Source: Parendozoicomonas sp. Alg238-R29
GTDB lineage: Bacteria > Pseudomonadota > Gammaproteobacteria > Pseudomonadales > Endozoicomonadaceae
DNA length: 35,522 bases
Reading direction: 5' to 3'
Assembly (NCBI RefSeq): GCF_947331445.1
Contig: NZ_CAMZOG010000049.1
Location: forward strand, 1 to 35,522
Position numbers and translations under genes: made by a program. A model generated the notes under the pieces. The model ran no database searches. It was not told the origin of the DNA and worked only from the letters and a program-made list of their open reading frames with translations. Below are positions 23,201 to 32,326 of this stretch, piece after piece; within the stretch, counting starts at the first letter, position 1; each line of letters opens with the position of its first letter.

Positions 23201-25594
23201 ATGAATGAAGAACACGACGTGACTTCAGAATTTATCAACGATCCTGAAGATGACAACACCGGCAGCACCGCCCTGATTCTTCCCCATCAGAATCTTCCGG
23301 ATAAGCTATACCTGATTCCTGCCACCAATCGTCCCTTTTTCCCGGCTCAGGTTCAGCCTCTTATATTCGGGTCCAAGCCTTGGGAGGAAACCATCAAACG
23401 CGTTGCCCAGACGGAAGAAAAAGCGCTGGGATTATCGTTTATTGATGACTTCTCTGGAGATGCTGCCGAACCAGATGAATTCCCTGAGATAGGCTGCGCC
23501 GTTAAAGTTCACAACATTGTTGAAGTGGACGACCAGATTCAGTTTATCGCCCTTGGGGTGCAGCGTTTCCGCATTGTGAACTGGCTGCGTCGCCGCCCTC
23601 CCTTCCTGGTACAGGTTGAGTATATTCAGGATCAGAGTGAGGATGAAGAAACCCTCAAGGCTTACGCAATGGCACTTATTAATGCCATTAAAGAGCTTCT
23701 TCCCCTCAACCCTCTGTACAGCGAAGAGCTAAAGAATTACCTGAACCGGTTCAGCCCCCGGGAGCCGTCCCCTCTGGCTGACTTTGCCGCGGCTATTACC
23801 ACCGCTCCCGGCTCGGAGTTGCAGGAAGTACTGGAAACCATTTCCATACAACGCCGTATGGAAAAGGTTCTGGTTCTGGTGCGCAAAGAGCAGGAAGTTG
23901 CCAAGCTGCAAAGCCAGATTAGTGAGGAAGTGAATCTTAAGATCAACAAGCATCAGCGTGAATTCTTCCTGAAAGAACAGTTGAAAGTCATCCAGAAAGA
24001 GCTGGGCATTGCCAAAGATGACAAAACCGCTGAGATGGAAGAGTTCCAGAAGCGGATGAAAAAACGCGACATTCCTGAAGCCGCGAAAAAGAAAATCAAC
24101 GAGGAGATGAACAAATTCTCCATGCTGGAGATTGGTTCTCCCGAATTCAGTGTTACCAGAAATTATCTGGACTGGGCAACATCTGTTCCCTGGAACGTTG
24201 TCTCGGAGGATAACCTTGACCTCACTCACGCTCGCAAGGTGCTGGATGAAGACCATGACGGTCTAGAGGATGTAAAAGACCGGATTATTGAGTTTCTGGC
24301 CGTTGGCGCTTACAAACAAGAAGTTGCAGGCTCAATTCTGCTGCTGGTCGGCCCTCCCGGCGTGGGTAAAACCTCTATTGGTCAGTCCGTTGCCAATGCT
24401 CTGGGCCGGAAGTTCTATCGCTTCAGCCTTGGTGGCATGCGTGACGAGGCTGAGATTAAGGGCCATCGCCGTACCTACATTGGTGCTCTACCGGGCAAAC
24501 TAGTTCAGGCTTTGAAAGAGGTGGACGTTTCTAACCCGGTGATTATGCTGGATGAAATTGACAAGATTGGCGCGTCCTTCCGGGGTGACCCAGCTTCCGC
24601 GCTACTTGAGGTTCTTGACCCCGCCCAGAACAGTGAATTCCTCGATCATTACCTGGATATGCGCATCGACCTTTCCAAAGTGCTCTTTGTATGTACAGCC
24701 AACCAGCTGGATACCATACCCGGGCCACTGCTGGACCGGATGGATACTCTGCGCCTTTCTGGCTACATCACTCAGGAAAAGGTGGCTATTGCCAGAAATC
24801 ACCTGTGGCCCAAACAACTGAAAAAAGCTGGCCTGAAGAAGTCTCAGCTTAAAATCAGCGATGCCACACTGAAAGCCCTTGTTGAAGGTTATGCCCGGGA
24901 ATCCGGGGTTCGTCATCTGGAAAAACTTTTGTCCCGTATTATTCGCAAGGCAGTGCTGAGAATCCTTGATGACCGGGACCTTAAAATCAAAATCGGCGTG
25001 AAAGATCTTGATGATTACCTTGGCAAGCCTTACTTCAGCAAAGAGAAAGTTCTGCAGGGTGTAGGCGTTATTACCGGTCTGGCATGGACATCTATGGGGG
25101 GCGCAACCCTGCCAGTGGAAGCCACACGGGTTCACAGCCTGCGCCCCGGATTCCGCCTTACTGGTCGCCTTGGGGAAACCATGAAGGAGTCTGCAGAAAT
25201 CTCCTACAGCTATATCATGAGTCATTTGAAAAAACTGGGTGCTCCAGAAGACTACTTCAACAGCTCTTTTATTCACCTGCATGTACCAGAAGGTGCAACA
25301 CCAAAAGATGGACCGAGCGCTGGTGTGACTATGGCCAGCGCCCTGCTCAGTCTGGCAAAAGGCCGCAAACCAAAGCCTATGGCGATGACAGGTGAGTTGA
25401 CCTTGACTGGTCACGTTCTGGCTGTTGGTGGTATCCGGGAAAAGGTGATTTCAGCCCGTCGCAGTAACATCAAAACTGTGATTTTGCCTGAAGCCAACCG
25501 AAGGGATTTCGAAGAGTTGCCGGAATATATCCGCGAAGGCATGACTGCTCACTTTGCCCGTACGTTTGCTGATGTAGAAAAACACCTGTTCTAG
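23201..25594 (+). CDS. ATP-dependent Lon-family protease (AsrA/second-Lon type)
   Basis: LonA-architecture protease of 797 residues. The N-terminal LON substrate-binding domain begins near residue 35 (DKLYLIPATNRPFFPAQVQP), followed by a coiled-coil helical region. The AAA+ module has Walker A GPPGVGKTS (about 384-392) and Walker B VIMLDEIDKI (about 447-456). The C-terminal protease domain has catalytic Ser706 (KDGPSAGV) and Lys748 (GGIREK), equivalent to E. coli Ser679/Lys722. The acidic 30-residue N-terminal extension and the start of the LON domain resemble the second Lon of pseudomonads (AsrA) more than E. coli Lon; this is from memory. It degrades misfolded and regulatory proteins in the cytoplasm. 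Monocistronic, with its own terminator. Confidence 0.95.
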   Translation: MNEEHDVTSEFINDPEDDNTGSTALILPHQNLPDKLYLIPATNRPFFPAQVQPLIFGSKPWEETIKRVAQTEEKALGLSFIDDFSGDAAEPDEFPEIGCAVKVHNIVEVDDQIQFIALGVQRFRIVNWLRRRPPFLVQVEYIQDQSEDEETLKAYAMALINAIKELLPLNPLYSEELKNYLNRFSPREPSPLADFAAAITTAPGSELQEVLETISIQRRMEKVLVLVRKEQEVAKLQSQISEEVNLKINKHQREFFLKEQLKVIQKELGIAKDDKTAEMEEFQKRMKKRDIPEAAKKKINEEMNKFSMLEIGSPEFSVTRNYLDWATSVPWNVVSEDNLDLTHARKVLDEDHDGLEDVKDRIIEFLAVGAYKQEVAGSILLLVGPPGVGKTSIGQSVANALGRKFYRFSLGGMRDEAEIKGHRRTYIGALPGKLVQALKEVDVSNPVIMLDEIDKIGASFRGDPASALLEVLDPAQNSEFLDHYLDMRIDLSKVLFVCTANQLDTIPGPLLDRMDTLRLSGYITQEKVAIARNHLWPKQLKKAGLKKSQLKISDATLKALVEGYARESGVRHLEKLLSRIIRKAVLRILDDRDLKIKIGVKDLDDYLGKPYFSKEKVLQGVGVITGLAWTSMGGATLPVEATRVHSLRPGFRLTGRLGETMKESAEISYSYIMSHLKKLGAPEDYFNSSFIHLHVPEGATPKDGPSAGVTMASALLSLAKGRKPKPMAMTGELTLTGHVLAVGGIREKVISARRSNIKTVILPEANRRDFEELPEYIREGMTAHFARTFADVEKHLF

Positions 25595-25612
25595 AGCTTT
25601 CAGCAAGCATTA

Positions 25613-25650
25613 AAAAAGCTGCTTACCTGTTGCAGGTTAAGCAGCTTTTT
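25613..25650. terminator. Rho-independent terminator of the lon-like gene
   Basis: Arms AAAAAGCTGCTTACCTG and its near-complement (one bulged base) flank a 3-base loop and end in TTTTT. A-tracts on the other side make it potentially bidirectional. It lies 18 bases past the protease stop. Confidence 0.9.
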
Positions 25651-25877
25651 ACTTGGTGCTCGCTCAAGCAGCGTAGGTAACCCACGCTTGGACATGTGTA
25701 ATGAGCACTCTATTTATAGCTTGTCATTCCCCTGACTGTCCACACTACAGTAAGAACAATTTATTTTAAAAACAGTCAGTTAATAACTGCTCTTTTCCTC
25801 GCCAGCCATACTCCCGCTGTACAGAACCTCCTAAGCTTACTGGGTAAGGACTGACTAAATCAGGCAGGATGCCTCTC

Positions 25878-28800
25878 ATGCCAACCATGCGCACAGGTGA
25901 TGTTTTACCGACAGGCCCCAAACCTGTTTTATCACCAAATCTGCCCGAACTCGAAAACCGCCCATTACAACAGGAACCTGCAACTTCATCAGTTGAGGGA
26001 ACAAAACACCTGCCTGAACCTCTACCAGATGAAAATGATGCTGAAGTTTCTTCACCACTTCCAGACAAAACCCGGGAGCTTCTTAACTACACCAGTGGGG
26101 GCCGATTCGTCCGCCTTCACTCAGATGAACCCGATCCAGATGAAGTCAATGAAACTCAGAGAACTCCGCCGTCTTTAAGCCAGCGCACAGTTAAAGAACA
26201 AGAACCCCGGGGCTGGCTAGACACCCTACTCCCATGGCGCTGGGGAACCAAGAAAACCAGTGAGCGGGTCGTTACCAAACCCGTGCGTAGCGGAATAACC
26301 AACTGGTCTATTTTTTACCTCATAAAAAAGTTCGTAGACCGCTACATCAAAGGTTTTTCTACCAGCGATCTGACTGGTTCACTGCAAAAGCTTTCCTCCT
26401 GCTATCACCACTCTAAAAACGGCTCAGCTGGTGAACCGCAAACTATCTTTCTAAAGCGGCTGTATCTGCCCGGCCCTAACATTACGCTTCAGGATGTTAC
26501 GGTAAAACTGCATCACCTTGAGCCCGTTGGCAAAGGCGAAGGGGCTGATCAGTTTAAACAAATTGATATTAAAGCTGACGTCTCAGGAAAGGCCATTGTT
26601 TGGCTCGACGAAACAAAAAGCCAGGAAGCTACTCTTGACATCAAAGATGTTGATCTCTCTGCCCACTTCAAAAACGGCACCATGATCAAGAGCCTGCTGG
26701 ATAAAGGCACCCTTTACGGAAACCTGACTCTGGCGTTCTACAACCGAAACCGACTCAAAGACTGCCTGATACCCTCTCATTGCGTCTGCCACCTCAATGA
26801 GGGAGCTTCCGTATCCATCAGAACACCCGGTTATCACGATGCGACTTCAGGTGTAAAAATTGAAAGCGCCGATCTGTTACTTGATTTCGACCCACAGAGC
26901 GACAGACAGGGCAAAAATCCGACATTCGGTGCTTGTGTCGCCAACCTCGATGCCAGAGTTCACAGCTCCAAAATGGATCTGATAGTTCCAGATACTATCA
27001 AACCTCTAATGAAGCAGTTATTTCCCCATGCCTTGTTAGGAAAAACAGAGGTACAGGTTAAAACAGCTGCCCTCGATATAAACAAATACGAAGATGGCAC
27101 TCTACGAGCGGAAAGTGATTATCTGCAAGTTCACAGTGAGGGCGACTTAAACCTGAATGATGGCGAAATCACGGGTCTGACCCTGGTCAAAAAGAAACTG
27201 TCTGAAGACGAGTCAACAACTGCAGTTTTGTGTCAGGATTTTAGTGGGGATCTTTATATTCCCCAGGCAACCTTTAACATGCCATATGACATAAACGGCA
27301 GTGTTCAGCTGAAGGATAGTTCTGTTTTACTGAATACCAGACACATCAGTGAAACCTCGAAGAAACTGGAAACCGTCGATTTTTCCGTAGGGAGTGGACA
27401 CGCCAATCTATCGGGCGGCATATCCTGTAAAAACTTCGCTATGAAAGGGCTGACAGGATCATTCGTTGTCGACAGCAGCGAAACTGCTCTCAAAATTGAG
27501 CATGCTCAGGTTGATACAGTTTCTATTGGAACAGCTCCAGACAAAGTAACTTCTGAAAACCGCTTATTGGAAGCTGGAGTCACTCTGGAAAACACTCAGA
27601 TTTACGTCACTCCAGATCAAGAGACTCAAACAATGGTCACAACAGTGGATGTTGACCGCCTGCATGGAAGAGACATTAACGGCATTGCCGAAGCGCACAC
27701 AGCGGATCTGGAAAACCTGAACGTCCTGTTCCAAACCGGCACCCCTGTTCCTCTTCATCCAGAACAGGTCGACCCATCCGCTCCCATTCACCATCCGAAG
27801 CTTAAAGTAAAAGCTAAAAACCTTTCCGCCGAGCGTGTTTTAGTGCCGGATAACGTGCTGGGACAAAGTATTAAGGCTGAGTTGAATTCAAGAACAGTAA
27901 AAAACCTGTCCATCGAATGCACTCTGCCTAGCAGCCTGACAACGCAAGAAGACCAGGATGACTTCCGGAAATCTTTATCCCGGGAAATAGAGCCATGGCA
28001 ACTCCCGCAGACCTGTGTCGCATCAGTTCATACAACAATAAAAACCGATCAGATTGATAGTCAGGTTGACCTAGCCTTACCTGGCGCAAACGATTCCCTA
28101 AAAGACAATTCTGTGTGGAAAACCAAGGAGGAGGATCGCTACACGCCTCGCAGCAAGGGAACCATAACAACAGGCCCTTCAGAACTGGAATTCCAATATG
28201 ACATGAGAAACGGTTTCGATCAGGCAACATTCAAATCCAAAAAGCATGTCACTATCGACCTGCAGCATGGTGACCTGCAGGGGAAAATAGAAACTACTGG
28301 CTTCGAAACTCTTGTTAAAGGTGGCTCCATTGATTCTCCGGACGAAGTAACAACAGATGCGCAATGTGACCATCTGGCTTGCACCGGTTTTAAGGTGAGC
28401 GAGAGATTCCTGCCGAAAGACGTTGAGATAGAAGCCGATGTAGAACTCACGTCTCCAGCAATTTATATAAAAACCCAACCTCCAGAAAAACAGTACAACA
28501 AAGAAACGGAGGAGGTAGTTTCCAGCTCTCGTCCAGTACAAAGCACTTTGGAAGTGAGCCAGAGTAAATTTAAAACCCACATAAAGGGCAAAAAAAAATC
28601 TCTGGCCTCACCCAAAACAGCGAAGAAACTCAAAGCTCTTACTGATTATTTTCCGGAACAGTATCAGGAGTCTGCAAGGCCCTTATTAAAACACTTGGAC
28701 ACCATTGAAGAAGATTCTTACGAAAGCGATACCCTGGAACAGGATGTGACTTTCCAGAGTGAAAACATCAAGATCCAGGCTGACGTGAAAAAAAATAACG

Positions 28801-30863
28801 ACAAGGAAATCGAGGTAACAACTAACTACTCAGAACTTAGTCTGCCTTCTGGAGCCGTTATTGCCAAAGCCCATATTACCGACTTAAATGCCCACGCTTC
28901 GAAGACAACCGGACACACTGACCTGCAACTTCAACTCAGTGAAACAGCCATCGATTATGCGGGAACAAGCGACGAGTACAAATTACCTGTTCAGGCTGAA
29001 TTAAAAGAGCCTGCCAAATTGCAGGGGATTAAAGTCAGTGTCAGCCAAAACGGTGATGAAACCTTGGGGCATGGAGAAATTGAGCAAGGTGAAGCAGATT
29101 TCACACTGGGCCTGGATAGCACGATCAAAGATCCGGCCACTCACATAGCCCGGAGAATGAAACCCGCTCATATTAAAGCGGATCTACGAAAACTTCAGGT
29201 TAATGCCCAGAAAGATAAGCATCTGGCCTTAGCGAATACTTCCGTCGCTGCGGTTAAATTGAATATCTCTGATACTCAAGATCAAATTGGGACCGATCTA
29301 AACGTTAACACCGAATTACGTGATGCACTGGTTGTCGCAGACTCAGCCGGTACAGGCAGTTACCTTGATGTAGAATTGGGTAGAGCCGAACTCAATGTTT
29401 CCGGAAGTCTGAACGGCTCATTTCAAGCTCAAAATGTTGGTGTATCCGCCTGCCGTGATCTTGAGGGCACAAAAGTTAACCCACGCATTGATGCCCGAAG
29501 AGTAAAAACCAACTTCCCCAACGCCTCCAGGGAACTGGTTAATATCTTTCGAAGCACACGTTTACAAAAAAGTGCGCTGGGGCAGATTGCCGATTTGAAA
29601 GTCAGTCCTGATCTTGATGAAAATATGTCAGGCACCCTTACCCTTTCAGCAGGTGGAGCTCTGTCCCCATTCATAGCTCTTGGTCTTTCTTACGCAGGAG
29701 GAAAGGTTGCCCGTGGATTTCTGCGTATCGCTAAGATCATTGTTAAAGTTTTACGGGTTCATATTTATCTGGATCATTTGCCTATCCATGAAGGGAAAGC
29801 GACTTTACCTGACTTACAATCCTGCCTGAGAATCTCATTCTCAAGTGACCATGGCCGGGGAGGCCGGATCTACGCAAAATCTTTTGGCAAAGCTATCGAT
29901 CTGGTTCAAGGACTGTTTGTGAAAAAAGCACTGAAATATATTCACCTATTGGATAATAAAACCGGGGAAATTTCATTTACAAACCTGGCCAGTCATCTGG
30001 GTGAAAATGTGCAGCTTGTATCAAAAGACCGCATGCCTAATGCACTACTGCCCAGCACTGGTGATGCGCTGACCGATACCAAAAACCTTTTACAACTCAA
30101 TAAATCCCTTCCACCCAACTGGACTAAAGAACTGCACCTGAAAGCGCTCCAGCAACGAATAGAGAATTTGCACTGGCGCAATAAGCCCCTTAAAAACCAT
30201 CCTTGGGCCGACACATCATGGCTGGCAAATAAAATTGTTCAGGACTATGGATTCCCACAAACCCTGTTGGAGTTTCATTGTGCAGAAGATTTGTTGATGA
30301 CCTTCCAGCAGAAGCTGCGGGAGCTTAAGCAACCCACATCTCTTCCCGAGGTGTACAAACAGGCTGTACTGAAAGTACCGGCGATTCCTATGGATACTCT
30401 GCAGGAATCCACACCAGCCCCATTCTCACCTCAGGCCAAAGTTGTCCCGACCAATCAGCGGGAAAAAGAATATCGCCACCTGGAAGCTAAAATCGTGGCC
30501 AAAGATATGGAAAGAATCCCCCAAGAACTGCTCAGGTGGATTTCTGAGCGAGCCGAAGAAGAAACAACCAGACCCGAAAACGTCTTCCAAAGGGCTCAAA
30601 AAGCCACACGCACCCTAATCCGGAGTACAACATGGAAGAAGGCTGCCACTCTTTCTCAAGAGTTACAGTCCCCTCTTCCCCTAATAGAGAAAAATCAAAA
30701 AATGCAAGATCTGTGGCATACCTGCAGAGCTCTCAACGCCAAGATACAGGCTGTCTGTTCACCTATATCTCCAATTGCAGCTGGCAAGTTCGTGATAGGA
30801 GCAGGAAAGCAAGACGAACCGCCGCCGCTCCAAACGCCACCGCATTCGACCTTTGGACAGTAA
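25878..30863 (+). CDS. Giant beta-strand-rich protein of unknown function (1661 aa)
   Basis: No family recognised. The first 110 residues are Pro/acidic and probably disordered, followed by a basic WSIFYLIKKFVDRYIKG segment. From about 170 to 1250 the protein is a long run of alternating short amphipathic strands (TLDIKDVDLSAHFKNG, VDFSVGSGHANLSGG and many like them), the look of repetitive beta folds such as AsmA/VPS13-type bridges. A glycine-rich hydrophobic stretch near 1255-1300 (LSPFIALGLSYAGGKVARGF) could enter a membrane. The last 250 residues are helical and end in a disordered tail. There is no signal peptide. The ATG at 25878 is preferred over 25869 because AGGA lies 8 bases upstream. 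It ends directly against ribE. Membrane-contact lipid transfer or a secreted effector are guesses only. Confidence 0.85.
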   Translation: MPTMRTGDVLPTGPKPVLSPNLPELENRPLQQEPATSSVEGTKHLPEPLPDENDAEVSSPLPDKTRELLNYTSGGRFVRLHSDEPDPDEVNETQRTPPSLSQRTVKEQEPRGWLDTLLPWRWGTKKTSERVVTKPVRSGITNWSIFYLIKKFVDRYIKGFSTSDLTGSLQKLSSCYHHSKNGSAGEPQTIFLKRLYLPGPNITLQDVTVKLHHLEPVGKGEGADQFKQIDIKADVSGKAIVWLDETKSQEATLDIKDVDLSAHFKNGTMIKSLLDKGTLYGNLTLAFYNRNRLKDCLIPSHCVCHLNEGASVSIRTPGYHDATSGVKIESADLLLDFDPQSDRQGKNPTFGACVANLDARVHSSKMDLIVPDTIKPLMKQLFPHALLGKTEVQVKTAALDINKYEDGTLRAESDYLQVHSEGDLNLNDGEITGLTLVKKKLSEDESTTAVLCQDFSGDLYIPQATFNMPYDINGSVQLKDSSVLLNTRHISETSKKLETVDFSVGSGHANLSGGISCKNFAMKGLTGSFVVDSSETALKIEHAQVDTVSIGTAPDKVTSENRLLEAGVTLENTQIYVTPDQETQTMVTTVDVDRLHGRDINGIAEAHTADLENLNVLFQTGTPVPLHPEQVDPSAPIHHPKLKVKAKNLSAERVLVPDNVLGQSIKAELNSRTVKNLSIECTLPSSLTTQEDQDDFRKSLSREIEPWQLPQTCVASVHTTIKTDQIDSQVDLALPGANDSLKDNSVWKTKEEDRYTPRSKGTITTGPSELEFQYDMRNGFDQATFKSKKHVTIDLQHGDLQGKIETTGFETLVKGGSIDSPDEVTTDAQCDHLACTGFKVSERFLPKDVEIEADVELTSPAIYIKTQPPEKQYNKETEEVVSSSRPVQSTLEVSQSKFKTHIKGKKKSLASPKTAKKLKALTDYFPEQYQESARPLLKHLDTIEEDSYESDTLEQDVTFQSENIKIQADVKKNNDKEIEVTTNYSELSLPSGAVIAKAHITDLNAHASKTTGHTDLQLQLSETAIDYAGTSDEYKLPVQAELKEPAKLQGIKVSVSQNGDETLGHGEIEQGEADFTLGLDSTIKDPATHIARRMKPAHIKADLRKLQVNAQKDKHLALANTSVAAVKLNISDTQDQIGTDLNVNTELRDALVVADSAGTGSYLDVELGRAELNVSGSLNGSFQAQNVGVSACRDLEGTKVNPRIDARRVKTNFPNASRELVNIFRSTRLQKSALGQIADLKVSPDLDENMSGTLTLSAGGALSPFIALGLSYAGGKVARGFLRIAKIIVKVLRVHIYLDHLPIHEGKATLPDLQSCLRISFSSDHGRGGRIYAKSFGKAIDLVQGLFVKKALKYIHLLDNKTGEISFTNLASHLGENVQLVSKDRMPNALLPSTGDALTDTKNLLQLNKSLPPNWTKELHLKALQQRIENLHWRNKPLKNHPWADTSWLANKIVQDYGFPQTLLEFHCAEDLLMTFQQKLRELKQPTSLPEVYKQAVLKVPAIPMDTLQESTPAPFSPQAKVVPTNQREKEYRHLEAKIVAKDMERIPQELLRWISERAEEETTRPENVFQRAQKATRTLIRSTTWKKAATLSQELQSPLPLIEKNQKMQDLWHTCRALNAKIQAVCSPISPIAAGKFVIGAGKQDEPPPLQTPPHSTFGQ

Positions 30864-31484
30864 TCAAACAACTACACGCTGTTGATCCATATAACTCTTG
30901 ACCGTATCGACAATAGCCTGTGTCTGAGGATCTATTTCAAGATTAACCTTCATACCTTTTCGGGCTTGCCCGAAAGTCGTCATCTGCAGCGTCTCCGGAA
31001 TCAGGTGAACAGAAAAACGATTATCTTTCACTTCCGCACCAATGGTCAGGCTGGCACCATTGAGAGAGACGTACCCTTTAGGTAACAAATAGCCTTGCCA
31101 TTTTTGCCCAAATTCAAATGTTAATGTGGTGTTATCAGGGGTTTTCTCAATAGCTACAATTTCAACTGTGTCGTGAACATGGCCGGACATATTGTGACCA
31201 CCCACTTCATCACCAAAACGAGCCGCTCTTTCAATATTCACTAGATCGCCAGCCTTGATATCAGCCAGGTTAGTGACCCGCAGTGTTTCCTGCATCACAT
31301 CAAACCAGGCCGACTCATCTGAAAAACGAGTCACGGTTAAGCAAACCCCATTGATCGCAACACTGGCGCCTTCCTTTAGCTGGTCACACAGATCATGACC
31401 CAGCAGAATATCAAAAGTAGCAAAGCCTTCACGACGCTCTACAGAAACAACCTCGCGGGTGCCCTGCACAATACCTGTAAACAT
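30864..31484 (-). CDS. ribE: Riboflavin synthase, alpha subunit
   Basis: Converts two molecules of 6,7-dimethyl-8-ribityllumazine to riboflavin plus a pyrimidine product, the last step of riboflavin synthesis. 206 residues (E. coli 213) with two tandem lumazine-binding domains. The N-terminal MFTGIVQGT and VAINGVCLTVT (about 41-51) mirror the second-domain VSLNGASLTIG (about 138-148). GGHNMSGHVHD (about 94-104) is the inter-domain motif and VHLIPETL (about 159-166) is also conserved. No FMN riboswitch is apparent upstream, where the Nudix gene lies 26 bases away on the same strand; the two may be cotranscribed. It is convergent with the giant gene, with no bases between stops. Confidence 0.95.
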   Translation of the reverse strand: MFTGIVQGTREVVSVERREGFATFDILLGHDLCDQLKEGASVAINGVCLTVTRFSDESAWFDVMQETLRVTNLADIKAGDLVNIERAARFGDEVGGHNMSGHVHDTVEIVAIEKTPDNTTLTFEFGQKWQGYLLPKGYVSLNGASLTIGAEVKDNRFSVHLIPETLQMTTFGQARKGMKVNLEIDPQTQAIVDTVKSYMDQQRVVV

Positions 31485-31510
31485 ACCTCTCCTTACCGCC
31501 CATTCAGGGC

Positions 31511-32035
31511 CTACTCGGCTCCATGTAATTTTCTCAGAGCCATCAAGCTGTCTAGTGTATAAGGTCGCATATCAGGGTTGGCCAGAATATGTTCCGGACG
31601 ATCACGAATCACCTGCGCGACCTCTTCAGGCTGAGGAATAATAGCGCCATTCCAGATGCAGGTGTAAACCTTACCCCACAACTGGCAATTTTCATCCTGA
31701 TAATAGAAATGAAACTTCTCTTCCAAGGGAATACCTGAAATCCCCATCTCCTCCTCAAGTTCCCTGGCCGCTGCGGCATCGTAGTCTTCACCTTCATCGA
31801 CAACGCCGCCCGCTGCCAGATCATAAGCGCCAGGCCACACATCTTTCGACATGGTGCGTTCCTGAATCAGAAGTTCACCATCGGAATTAAAGACAAACAC
31901 AAAAACGGCACGGTGGCAGAGACGTCCAGCTCGCATTTCACTGCGCGTAGCTGAACCGACGACGTCGTTCTCTTCATCAACGATCACAACTCTTTCTTCC
32001 ACCGATGACAACGTAGCCTTAATCTCTGCTGACAT
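31511..32035 (-). CDS. yfcD: Nudix hydrolase, YfcD-like
   Basis: Hydrolase of 174 residues (E. coli YfcD 180). A complete Nudix box GX5EX7REUXEEXGU spans residues 77-99, with Glu83, Arg91 and the metal-binding Glu pair Glu95/Glu96. The N-terminal EERVVIVDEENDVVGSATRS and GRLCHRAVFVFVFNSDGELL are typical of the IDI/YfcD-like branch. It hydrolyses a nucleoside-diphosphate-linked substrate; the physiological one is not known. It precedes ribE by 26 bases on the same strand. An MITE-like element begins 36 bases upstream of its start and may contribute to or disturb its promoter. Confidence 0.85.
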   Translation of the reverse strand: MSAEIKATLSSVEERVVIVDEENDVVGSATRSEMRAGRLCHRAVFVFVFNSDGELLIQERTMSKDVWPGAYDLAAGGVVDEGEDYDAAAARELEEEMGISGIPLEEKFHFYYQDENCQLWGKVYTCIWNGAIIPQPEEVAQVIRDRPEHILANPDMRPYTLDSLMALRKLHGAE

Positions 32036-32070
32036 AGTTCACAACTCCAATCGAAACGTTTGTTATTGTA

Positions 32071-32218
32071 TTAGGGGCGGTTGAGGTTTTATTTTCGAGG
32101 GTTTTCATGGTTGCGTTGCAGCGTTTTGAAAAGCAACAAGCATTCCTTCAACCCTGCGCCTAACCATAAAAGCCCTCGAAAAGATTGAGTTCGAAAATAA
32201 AACCTCAACCGTCCCTGA
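32071..32218. mobile_element. MITE-like element with 28-bp inverted repeats (148 bp)
   Basis: Terminal arms at 32071-32098 and 32191-32218 are complementary over 28 bases with two mismatches; the inner 21 (from CGGTTGAGG to TTTTCGA) are perfect. A second inverted block (GGGTTTTCATGGTT with AACCATAAAAGCCC) lies just inside, offset by an extra 11-12 bases on the right. No gene fits inside and no target-site duplication is obvious. It sits between divergent yfcD-like and ppnN genes, so it may carry or alter their promoters. Confidence 0.65.
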
Positions 32219-32326
32219 ACACTTCAAGTTTATAGTCGATGTTTCAAAGTGTGGATTTCGGAATGTAACTTTCCATTTCTCTCTATACTTTTGGATACGC
32301 CGAATACTCTGCAGAGGAACTGCTCT

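Noticed and set aside
24602-25414. Minus-strand frame of 270 codons inside the Lon-like gene
   Set aside because: Antisense shadow of a well-conserved protease coding region.
25656-25708. Inverted GTGCTC/GAGCAC and nested hairpin after the lon terminator
   Set aside because: Short, interrupted pairing without a T-run or coding context; not enough to claim an RNA gene.
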